Below are positions 27,301 to 39,229 of a stretch of 64,000 bases of DNA, piece after piece. Each line of letters begins with the position of its first letter. Position 1 is the first letter of the stretch. The translations under genes were made by a program, and so were the position numbers. The notes under the pieces are model-generated. The model was given only the letters and a program-made list of their open reading frames with translations, was not told the DNA's origin and searched no databases. Origin of the DNA: Cristatella mucedo (lineage: Eukaryota; Bryozoa; Phylactolaemata; Cristatellidae); contig WPIO01000067.1 in the NCBI GenBank assembly GCA_009760855.2, positions 497,501-561,500 of the forward strand, given 5' to 3'.

Positions 27301-30300
27301 GTCGAAGCTGTGCCGAGCGCGTTCACAGCTTTGCACACATATGTGCCCGCATCCTGGCTGCCCACCGACGGTATTCTAGAAAAAACAGCATTGTAAAGGT
27401 CATCAGTTGATAGCTGAAAATGCTTGATTGCAGCATCGGCAGATAACACATCAGACTTTCGAATATGCAGCCCGGAAGTATAGGGCACAAGAGGAACAAT
27501 CATGAGGTTATGACAAAAAGCACACATGAGGCTGTTCACATGCCGAAAAATATTTGCTCGACTCAAGCCAAGGCCTGCGTTTGTAGATGAATAATAATGT
27601 GAAAAGCAATAGTTTGATTTTCCTATTGAGAGAGCTGAATGTATTCGTGCAACCTGTACGGGTGAGGTTAGGGAAGCGTGCCAATAAAGTTGTGATCGTA
27701 TGCACATCCATAGCATGCAGTAGCACAAGAAGGAAAAACCACAATTTTGAAGGAAATTTGTGACGATCAGGTGGGCCTTCAGCTTGTTCACTGTCGTCGA
27801 GGCACTGGTACGTCGTGGCGGCAGTATGAATTTCAAAACGAAGACCGACTACTACGCTGCTTGTGAAATGCGAGACCCAAAGAGATGTTTTAATGCCCTG
27901 ACACATGAAATATACCGCACAGACTTTCTTTACAAATGGCTTATTTTCTTACAAATACGATATGCACCTTACAACTGCCACTCATCTACCCTCGAAAGCA
28001 GCTGCCTTCATGCTATCACTTACAGACGCTCGCGACCTGAGGAAAACACAGGATAACTCTCGTCGTGTTCAGTAAACGTGGTCACTACGAGTAGCGGCAT
28101 TCGCAAAGCCGTCGCTAGGCTTTGTCCATATTAAAGAGGTTAACTATAGAGAAGACCTTGTAAGAATTTCACTACGTCCATCATGTTCTTAAAGCTAGGC
28201 CGATTGAGTCTTCGACAGCAAAGAACCGGTTGCATTGATTCTCCAATCGCTTGTAAGACAGTGCATTTCTAACTCACTCGAGCGTATTGGCATCGACGAC
28301 GGCCGAAGCTGGCAATGCAATGGTCTGATCGCCGCTGAGTCTGATCCATGCGTAGGTAGAAACTGGGTAGCCGTTGGCTGAACAAGTTAGCCTCAGTCGG
28401 TCGCCAACGTAAATGTCATCTCCAGCATGGCCACTGTCGACCTTAATATTTACTGTGACCGGCGGGTAGGTCTCTACAGCAAGCGTGTGAGTGAATTTTA
28501 TGAGCATTCTCAATAAAGGCATACGTTGCAGCTTTGCAAGCAGAGTGGTTTGTGCGAGCCTTTTCTTAGCAAACGGTAACGTTTAAGCATGAGACAAACT
28601 CCGGAAGTGTTTAAGCTATGCCACTGATTAATCGTAACCCAGAGGCTTGTATGCAAACAGCATCCGCTATGCGAGCCAAGCCAGGCTTGGCGAATACCTG
28701 CTGCAGAGACTAAGCGAAAAGCAGGTGCGTGTTCACCCTTCGACCTTCACTGCCGACATTTACTTACCCGGCACGGTGAGCTGGAACTGGCCAGATAAAA
28801 TGGTGCCCACTTCAGAAGCCACTGCTAGGCATATGTACGCACCCGAGTCGTCTGGGGAGAGGCTTGAGATTCTAGAAATGTAACGACGTTTTCATGTCAG
28901 AACTCGAATTTACTCATAGCTCGAGCCTATTAATATTAGGCTTTGCTCTATGTCGTCGAGCTTTACTCTTGTTAAGGAAAATCGATTGACTGACGTTGAA
29001 CCTGAGTGACTAAATTGCACGGCTGTCAGAAAAAAAGAGTGCCACTGCGTGAGGAAGCGCTAACTGAGAGAGATAAGAAATTCAATCGATGGCTATAGTA
29101 AACATAGTACAGTCAAGGAATGTCATTCGCTAAACAACTCAAACACATATAGGCAGCGTAGCCGTACAAAGTTGCCGCAAATGGAATGCAACTGCTACAG
29201 GCATACACGGCTTAAAGTCTCGCTTACAGAGAGGACTACTCCGCAGATCACACTCTAAGATTCTATAGCAAACACTCAAGCTTGTGCACGTATATCATAT
29301 ACAAAGACGCCGGATGACATGCCGGGTCGTAGTAAAGAAGCGGAAATATGTGTTAACGCGTAACTCACTTCAATACTGCCAGGCCAGGCGATGCATCGCT
29401 TTGCAGCAGTACGCCGTTCTTTCGCCACTCGAGCTGCAGTGTAGTGTCGCCAACGGCGCGGCATGCGATCGTCAACTTGGTGCCAAGTTGGAACGAGTTG
29501 CCGCCGTTGGGATGCAGTACCCCGGTAGCTGTGAGCTGCAGACCCAAAGACTGCCAAACGATACTGCCAGAGTCACCTAAAGCAGCCAATATGCCAAGGA
29601 TATCAGGTCAAGTGAGGAGCTAATGAACTTGCAGTTTCGTGCACCGTTTCACCGATCTGTCTCTTTCCTAGAAACAATGGCGCTACAGAATACATCTTCA
29701 ATGAGATGCTATTACACGTGAAGCGTCCCTCGTGGCCAGTTGCGGTCGGTAGTAGGCTAATTAGCGCACACGGACCCGATGTAATGATTTTCCTTAATAC
29801 GCACGATGTGGCATGACCATGCCACTTGTTGGCTCCTCGTGGGCGCTACGTACGCCTTGACGAGGGAAGCTCTTGCTCAGCATGTGGCTTTAACCACAGG
29901 CTTCTACCCTGAGTGCTACTGTGGCTAGAAGGATTTGTAGGCTAGCATTGCTACAAGTAACGTGGTTGCAAGATGACCACTTTCCCGTTTTTTTAGCAAC
30001 GAGTGTATTCAGCTTGCTACGTCGTCGACGTGCAGCATGCACGTGATCGCATCGTAACCATGGCCTCAACATGATGCTGGCGACATGCGATTGTACAACC
30101 ACAACGACCACTAACAAGGCCTGTCCCAAATAGCTGCCTTTTCACTACTGAACAGAAAACAAGACCTCTTGGAAGTGCTGAGCTGCAACAAGTGGGCCCT
30201 CTGCCATGGTTGGGACGCCGGAAATCACAGCAAGCTCTTACCTGTGACGTTTGCCACTAGACTTATGAATCCCGATGACGAACCATACGCGTTGTGGGCA

Positions 30301-33300
30301 GTGCAAACGTAAGTGCCGGCATCCTCCTTCTGGATATTTGGAAGTCTACAGAAATAACGTTAGCGAAACATCAGCACGGCAGTTAATGTGAGGTATGACT
30401 TAAAACATCTCGTTCGTTAGGGAATCCTTTGGACGTAAAGGATCAGCATCAACTTGGCTTGAGAGTCGGACACGTTTTACAAGTGTCTACAGTCACGGCC
30501 AGATACTATTATGATGCAGCATCTATGCCCATCCTGAAAATGCTGCACATGCTGCAAATTTAGGTCAGGCTTTGAGCTCTCAACTCATTGACAATCGCAA
30601 TGGCAATCGGACCACTTTCATGACGGCAATTAAAATCACCAACACTGATATCGTTTAGAAAGTGAATAACCGGCATTAAGTGCTGCCCTTTTGCATTGGT
30701 GGTCGTCTGTAAGACTGCAAAGGTATGGTTTGCCTACTGGTGTCAATCACATTTTTAGTAACATTACGGCAGACTAAAGTTAGCAGAGTGTTGTTATAGT
30801 TCGCCATGGGGCTGTAGAGTAAGTATTGCTACTGCTACTGGATTTTCTAAAATTAGGGTTTTGTAATAGAGCCGAAACAGTCATCGACTCTAATATGCTG
30901 TCAATAGATTTATTAGAATACGCGACTTGGCATCCAGTCATCACTAAAAGACTTCTATTGCAATTTCATTTCGTCGAGTCTCCAGCTTTCCGTTTATTTA
31001 CGTGTATCGGTTTTTCCGTACACTCTAGTACGTATTGTCTCTACATGTGAATGTCTCAGTGTGTCCCTGCTTTATTGTGATGTAAATCTTTCTATTTGGA
31101 TGTCCGTGGTTTGAGTACGATTCTTCTATAGAATTTTCAAATGAAGCTGTTCTATGGTTGTCACGCTATTTCTTTAGTTGCCTACGGGGCTACTGCGAGA
31201 TAAGCGGTCACTGTACTATGTTTGCTGCCTGACATGGAGGTAAGATTTCCCTGAGAAAGTTCACAGCCATTTCTTCGCTTGCCGTCTCTCACACCGTCCC
31301 TTACGTGAGCTTGTTGCCGTCAATGGCAGCTGCGGCGGGTAAAGCAACGGTGCGACCGCCACTGATTTTCCTCCACAGGTAAGTAGAAGCAGGGGTGCCA
31401 TCAGCTTGGCAAATGAGGTTGACCTCGCTGCCGAACGGCGTGCTCTGTTGAGTAAGTACTTTGTTCACTGTCACGATGACCGACTTCGGAGGTTGACCAA
31501 CTGCAAAAGTTAAGCTGTTGCGTTACAAGGTAGAGCGTCGATGAATCATTAGTGCTTCACGAAAACAGGGAACGTTAATAGCACTAACGATATCCTGTTC
31601 GGACGTGGGCTGGCAAGATGCTGGCATTTCGTCAAAGCGTTCGGCGCTACATTTGCTACCGACCGAGCTAAAGGTACTTCAACTTAGTGTAGCTGGTGTG
31701 TGCTCTCGAGCGTCTCGACTAAAGACTTGGTCGAACATGTAGCACTTCTCTTACCGACAGGGACTAGGGAAACGACAGTCGATGCTGTGCCGAGCGCGTT
31801 CACAGCTTTGCACACATATGTGCCCGCATCCTGGCTGCCCACCGACGGTATTCTAGAAAACAGCATTGTAATGGTCATCTGTTGATAGCTGAAAATGCTT
31901 GATTGCAGCATCGGCAGATAACACATCAGACTTTCGAATATGCAGCCCGGGAGTATAGGGCACAAGAGGAACAATCATGAGGTTATGACAAAAAGCACAC
32001 ATGAGGCTGTTCACATGCCGAAAAATATTTGCTCGACTCAAGCCTAGGCCTGCGTTTGTAGATGAATAATAATGTGAAAAGCAATAGTTTGATTTTCCTA
32101 TTGAGAGAGCTGAATGTATTCGTGCAACCTGTACGGATGAGGTTAGGGAAGCGTGCCAATAAAGTTGTGATCGTATGCACATCCACAGCAAGCAGTAGCA
32201 CAAGAAGGAAAAACCACAATTTTGGAGGAAATTTGTGACGATCAGGTGGGCCTTCAGCTTGTTCACTGTCGTTGGGGCACTGTAACGTCGTGGCGGCAGT
32301 ACGAAGTGTGCTGTAGAAGGGGCGAGCCTGCGGTATGTTAGCTTTCGGAATTTAGATTGGCTTCAGGCATAGCTAGTCGACTGCAGTCAAGCTCATCCTT
32401 TGAAGCGTAGCGTAATTGAATAGTTCTTGCAATAGTTATACCTGAGCAAGAGAGGAAAGAGACCTAACTGTCACAAACCCCGTTGTTAAGGTCATCGTGG
32501 TGCGATTGTAACCTGTAACCACTTGGTAGCCGTCGCCAAGGGTACCTACCTAGGAAGATTTCAAAACGAAGACCGACTACTACGCTGCTTGTGAAATGCG
32601 AGACCCAAAGAGATGTTTTAATGCCTTGACATATGAAATATACCGCACAGACTTTCTTTAGAAATGGCTTATTTTCTTACAAATACGATATGCAACTTAC
32701 AACTGCCACTCATCTACCCTCGAAAGCAGCTGCCTTCATGCTATCACTTACAGACACTCGCGACCTGAGGAAAACACAGGATAACTCTCGTCGTGTTCAG
32801 TAAACGTGGTCACTACGAGTAGCGGCATTGGCAAAGCCGTCGCTAGGCTTTGTTCGTATTAAAGAGGTTAACTATAGAGAAGACCTTGTAAGAATTTCAC
32901 TATGTCTATCATGTTCCTAAAGCTAGGCCGATTGAGTGATTGACAGCTAAGAAGCGGTTTCATTGATTCTCCAATCCCTTGTAAGAGAGTGCAATTCTAA
33001 CTCACTCGAGCGTATTGGCGTCGACGACGGCCGAAGCTGGCAATGCACTGGTCGGATCGCCGCTGAGTCTGATCCATGCGTAGGTAGGAACTGGGTAGCC
33101 GTTGGCTGAACAAGTTAGCCTCAGTCGGTCGCCAACGTAAATGTCATCTCCAGCATGGCCACTGTCGACCTTAATATTTACTGTGACCGGCGGGTAGGTC
33201 TCTACAGCAAGCGTGTGAGTGAATTTTATGAGCATTCTCAATAAAGGCATGCGTTGCAGCTTTGCAAGCAGCGTGGTTTGTGCGAGCCTTTTCTTAGCAA

Positions 33301-36300
33301 ACGGTAACGTTTAAGCACAAGATAAACTCCTGAAGTGTGAAAGCAACGCCATTGATTAATCGTAACCCTGAGGCTTGTATGCAAACTCCATCCGCTATGC
33401 GAGCCAGGCCAGGCTTGGCGAATACCTGCTGCAGAGACTAAGCGAAAAGCAGGTGCGTGTTCACCCTTCGACCTTCACTGCCGACATTTACTTACCTGGT
33501 ACGGTGAGCTGGAACTGGCCAGATAAAATGGTGCCCACTTCAGAAGCCACTGCCAGGCATATGTATGCCCCGGAGTCGTCATGTGAGACGTTTGAGAACC
33601 TACGAATTCAATGAGGTGTTATAATTTTAGAACCAAAATCTATCCTTGGGGGACGGCTAACGGTGTTAAGCAATGTTACGATATACTGCTGCGGTCATAA
33701 CTGCAGTGCCAAGAAGTTTTAGGTCCCAAAAACGCTGAACATTGGGAAGTAGTAGAACCCTGCATTGGAGCTGCAATTTGATAACTAATGCTTTTTGCAA
33801 AGACGGCAAAACGTGGGCTTATAGGCAGTAAGAAATAAGAAATGCAAGTGCAGGGTTAGTGAGATAATGAATATATTGTGAGAATCGTTTTTAAAAAGAG
33901 CGCATGGCAATGCTAGAAGAATTTTCATAATGCAAATCTAAGCGTAATTTAAGATTCTACTGGAAACACTCAATTCTATGCACCTTAAACATCTGCCACT
34001 ACCAGGAATGTAATGGCAGCAAGCAAATAATACCACTTGCTACCGCGTAACTCACTTCAATACTGCCAGGCCAGGCGATGCATCGCTTTGCAACAGTAGG
34101 CCGTTCTTTCGCCACTCGAGCTGCAGTGTAGTGTCGCCAACGGCGCGGCATGCGATCGTATAGTCAGTGCCGTGCAAGACTGAGTTGCCATGGTTGGAAT
34201 GCAGTACCCTAGTAGCTGTAATCTGGAGCCCTAAAGGTTGCCATATGATGTAGACAGAGTCACCTGAAGCGACCAATATGCGAATAATTGCGGGTCATTT
34301 GGGAAGCTGATGAATGGGCAGTGGAATGCAGCGTAGCATCGTGCATCGTATTTCGCTGTGATAAGGACAATGCAGGATACAATTAGATACTATTAAATAT
34401 CATGCGTTTGCAGTGCTGGGCTGGGACAGGTGTGCACTTCGCCATGAGTACTACATCCATCATTTCGGCAGGCTCTTACCTGTGACGTTTGCAGCTGTAT
34501 TTATGAAACCTGAAGATGAACCGTGTACGTTTTGAGCAGTGCAAACGTAAGTGCCGGCATTCTCTTTCTGTATATTTGGAACTCTAAAAAGCAATGATTT
34601 TAATACAAAGAAGTAGTAACGGTTGGGCATGAGGTATATTTTCTTATTGATGAATTGTTTCGACATTACGATCAGTAGGGCTTGCACTGAAACAATGTTG
34701 TCGCTGTTGAGAAGTGTCTACAGCAAGAGTTAGTCAACACTTCTCGACCACTTCGATACTACTAAAATTGATCATCCTACACATTTATTTAAGTCTTTGA
34801 GCTGTATGCTCATTGATAGCTGCCAATCGGAGCGCTTTCTTGACGGCAACTAGCATTACACGCGTCAAAACCGTGCAAAGGAAAGGAATAGGTAAAGCCC
34901 GTATGCAAGAAGCAGGCAGCATATAATGAAATGGTAATCATGTGCGTTTTACTTAAAGAACTGCTAAGTACAGTGTGGTTTCTGGGGTTTAATAATAATA
35001 ATAATGATGCACCCTATAAAGTCGCGTCGGAGAACTCAATCTTTTTCTAGGCGCTTTAAATTTGAAATTTAAATGTGGTTACAATTCGGTATGCGGCCGT
35101 AGATTTAGGAAAGTGCTTAGAGAGATTGATAAATAATATATTCCTTTATCAAGAGTTTCAATCAAATAAAAAAGCAAAAGACTTCGGGCAGTTAAGGACA
35201 GAATCGCGAAATGCATAGGCGAAGCCAGGATCAGAGAGCCAGAGTCAGAAAACTGGCCGTAATAAAGCCGAAATAGAGCCGGAAGTGAGGTAGGCCACTT
35301 TAGCCTGGCCAAGCACGGCGTGGCCAGCTGCCGGGCAAGTGGGGTCGCTGGTGGCTCTACTGGGTGACAGATTTGGCCTCCACCCATCAGGCCAGAGGTG
35401 GCAGCAGCCATCCAGCCACCCCGTGACTTCACCTTTGAATGAAATATATATTATGTCATAGCGCCCTTACAATGGGACTGCCATTGTAATTGTATTTAGT
35501 CACGTTCTCTAGCTGTCTATTTGTTTATGCTACCGTTTTCTCTCCATACGCTACCGACGTTTTATGTTTCATCTCCATCCATCGCCGTCGTGTGTCGTCT
35601 GCTTCATTACGTTGTCGCTCATTTTTATTTCGGCGTCTGCTGCATTGGCAATGTCCACCTATAGATTTCTCAGTTCCAGCTACTCTACGCTGGTGGAGGC
35701 AGTTTTTTTTTATCTTCCTACGGCACTACTTCGAGATTCTTTGTATGCACACGTCCTTCCTGCCGTCTCCCATGCATATTGGGCATTAGTAGATAGACCA
35801 ATTTTGAATATAAGCTGGCTCTCTGTGTTCTAATACATTTAGTCGTAATGCTATACTTGTGTCATGCAAATGTCACTGGTACACTAATAGCGAACCCATC
35901 GACATAAAACTTGAGCGATGTGCTCCTTGGTATGTGCTTCAAATTTGTGTGACAATAAATCGAGTGACTCTGGATTTGTGTTGATATGTACATGCTTTAA
36001 ATCGTCTGTTGTCTTCAAGAATGTATTCCAACACTTCACTTCGGGAACTGGAAAAATCTAAAGAATGACCGATTTTCCAACCAGTGACGCCATTTTTGGA
36101 ATATAAGCTGCCGCTGATTATTTCTGGGCTCGCTCAGTCTCTTCATGATCTTAGGTGTCGTAAAAATAGCTGGACTTGTCCCCAAAGTCCTTAAACTTGG
36201 TAATGCAGATGCATGCAACGCTGACATAACAAATAGATTTTTGTTTTTAAAAACGGGGGAACCTATTAACAAAAATCTTGCCTCGTGTGACTACATTTGC

Positions 36301-37725
36301 ATAATTCTACAATGCATGGTATAGACTCTTGTGATGTTCCCCAAAAAAGCCATTTTTAAAGCAGTAAAACTTGAATTAGACTTTTACAGGTCATCATAGG
36401 GTCAAAATAACGACAGAAAATAGAGAATGTTGCCCATGTTGTTTGTGCCAATTTGCATGCCGATCGTTCTGTTAGTATTTGAGAAATGTCAATAAATGTG
36501 CTAAGAGGGGTATAAGTCCGATAAGTTGGGGCGCAACTTCCCACCTCTTGGCCATCACTTGACATTCCCTCTTAAGCCATTGCTTCGATCACCATTTTTC
36601 ACACCGATCCTTACGTGAGTTTGTTGCCATCAATGATTGCTGCGGCCGGTAAAGAGATGGTCTGACCGCCTCTGATTCTTCTCCATATATAATTAGGAGC
36701 TGGAGTGCCGTCGGCTTGGCAAATGAGGTCGAGCTGGCTACCGATAGGTGCACTTTCTCCACCGGATGCGTCATATACTATCACAACGACTGACTTCGGA
36801 GGCTGACCAACTAAAAAACATTGCAGCGGCTCAGTGAGTGCTTTTACTTTTGATAGGCCGGCGAGTATCGAACGTTGCTAAGAATACGTAAACTAGCCAA
36901 CATTTGTGGGCATTTCAAATGCATGTGCTTCTTTCGCTGCTTCAGCTTCTGCGCGCTGACACGTTCAATAAATCAGGAAAAAAGATTATAACTTCAATAT
37001 TTACAAAGTCATAGCAACATAAAAATATTATCAGCTTAATATTTGCTATTATTAGCACTATGACAATTTTAATTGGCAACAATTTACGACACACTGACGA
37101 ATGCACTTATGACTGGGGGCAAGGTGACTCGACGGCGGCAGCCACAGGCTCGCCTTACCTTTTTCTTCTACTGCAACCGTTAGACTGCTGGTGGATGACC
37201 CATACTGGTTCTTGGCGGTACATATGTAATCACCGATATCCTGGTCACGTAAGGACGGTAGCCTAAAAGGAATGCATTTAGGAGGTGTTTTAGAGCAACT
37301 GCTCTCTGAGAAAGTTGTTGGTGCTGTATATTGCTTAAGAATGGGCATATGATCTGGTCGGATTCAGCACGTTTCTTCCTTTGTTAGAAGCTACAGCTCG
37401 AGGCTAACAGAGGTGTCCAGGGCACTTTACTCAATTTGAGCACAATTGAAGTACCAAGGTGGTTGAATTAGGTTTTATGAATTACTCCCTCTATCGATCT
37501 TCCTCTCTCTTTAAGAACCGTAATATCTTCTTGTATATCTATTGGAATGCTTATTACAGTAACTCTGGCTACCTCTCTCTCTCTCTCGATCTCTCTCTCT
37601 CTCTCTCTCTCGCTCTCTCTCTCAGCAAATGTAAAGCGCCTAGAGAGAGATTGAGTTCTCTGAGGGCGCTTTATCAAGTGCATTATAATTTCTATTGTTA
37701 TTATTGTTCTCTCTCTCTCTCTATA

Positions 37726-37764
<39 letters not shown>

Positions 37765-39154
37765 GTGTCTGTGTCTGTGTCTGTCTCTCTCTTGCTCATA
37801 ACATCCCCTTTCTCATTCGCTTGCTCTTTCTCCGTCTTCGTATCTATCGCTTTTTCTCTCTTTCGTTATTCTCTTCTCTCTATTTCGCCCGCTCTGTTTA
37901 TAACCATTTTGTTCTATCTTGTCGCCATCTCCCCCCCACTGGTGGTCACGCTCTTCATTAACTTACACAAGTTGGTTACCGTAGATGATCGCTGTAGAAG
38001 GCACCTCGACCATCTCGTTAGCAACGATTCTGTTCCACGTGTAGCTAGCAGCCGGGCTTCCATTGGCCTCGCAAAGCAGATTGAGAGGACCGCCTGTGGG
38101 CATGCCTCCGTCACAGTTTACGTGGCCGCTGGCTGTCATCCAGACAGCCGTTGGTGCGTAGCCACCTATCACCAACGGATCGGTACACGGTCATGTGGTG
38201 GTGCGAGGAACTTGGGCAGCACAAAGAGCGTCAATGCACAAGAAGACGCCTCTACCGTTCATGCCCGTGGCACATCAGCTCTGAGAACAAGTTTCAAAGT
38301 GGCAGTAAAAATGCTCAAGCTTTTTTTTGCAAAGATGCGATCCACATTCTTACAAGCGTTAGCTTTGTTGAGTCGTGCCTCACACTAAATCGAGCATTCT
38401 CCTCTGCTAATACAGTGCAAAAACGCTCAACTTTAAACGATTTCGACGAGGCCACCGGAGTCTCTCGCATTCAGTGAATTTCTAACTTTGACAAGTAAGA
38501 GTAAGAATGCTATGCAAAGCGATGACTTGGCATAGTTGGAAGCCAAAGACAAAGTCTGCAGCAATAATCATTACTTACTTCCCTTGGCCAAGATCAATAG
38601 TTGCACATCAGTCGAACCGAATGAGTTCGTGGCACGGCAGATATACTCGCCTGCGTTTACTTGCTGCAGATTGTAAATTCTAAAACATGCCAGCACCTTT
38701 CGCGATAGCACCACATCTAGACTGACAAACCGCAGCGGGTTCAGTCGCTAGTTGACCAGACCATTAGGCTTACAATTAAGCTTAAACTGTGCACCAAAAA
38801 AAGCTTCTGGCTACAAATGCACTCGAATTTTCGTTAAGGATATTGACTCGGAAATGGTTGCCTAGGTTGAATTCTATGCATAGTAATTGCACAGCAATGT
38901 CTGGGGTAGTATGTAGTGCAAGCAGTACCTGCCTGCACTGTTTACATTAGAGAGACTGCAGGGTCTGCCTTATTCGGTTACCGATTTCCAACTCCAAGCA
39001 CTCCCAGTGCAAAGACTCGACGGCCAGGGCTTATGAACAGTAGCTCATCTTGTAGTCTCGGTATCGATTTTGCAGTCCCATGCACCGCATCCTTGCTATT
39101 GAATTGCTCTTAAGGTTCAACCCACTAGAGGAAACTGGTGCAAGGGACACACGA

Positions 39155-39229
<75 letters not shown>

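Larger units (their letters stand above)
1..32831 (-). repeat. Seven-copy tandem array of a 4.7-kb three-Ig genomic unit
   Basis: Units, set by the repeated motif GCAAAGCCGTCGCTAGGC: 1-4723, 4724-9450, 9451-14175, 14176-18898, 18899-23628, 23629-28103 and 28104-32831. Lengths are 4723, 4727, 4725, 4723, 4730, 4475 and 4728. By eye, copies are nearly identical over exons and introns, with scattered substitutions and many homopolymer length changes. The phase of unit 1 is arbitrary because the array continues past the left edge. Each unit holds exon types C, B, F, D, E and A in transcription order. Intron sizes in unit 1 are 254 (C-B), 954 (B-F), 711 (F-D), 499 (D-E), 294 (E-A) and 1153 bp (A to the C of the next unit). 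Confidence 0.97.

Noticed and set aside
27207-27836. 209-codon minus-strand frame in unit 6
   Set aside because: It runs through intron into exon C; its length comes from the 253-bp deletion and two extra A's. The spliced exon is only 27375-27278.
1-32831. CRISPR array or bacterial repeat system
   Set aside because: Units of 4.7 kb with spliced Ig exons and eukaryotic repeats nearby; no short direct repeats with spacers.
37459-38388. 309-codon plus-strand frame
   Set aside because: It is built from CT microsatellites and the antisense of the Ig exon at 38165-37967; no protein domain.
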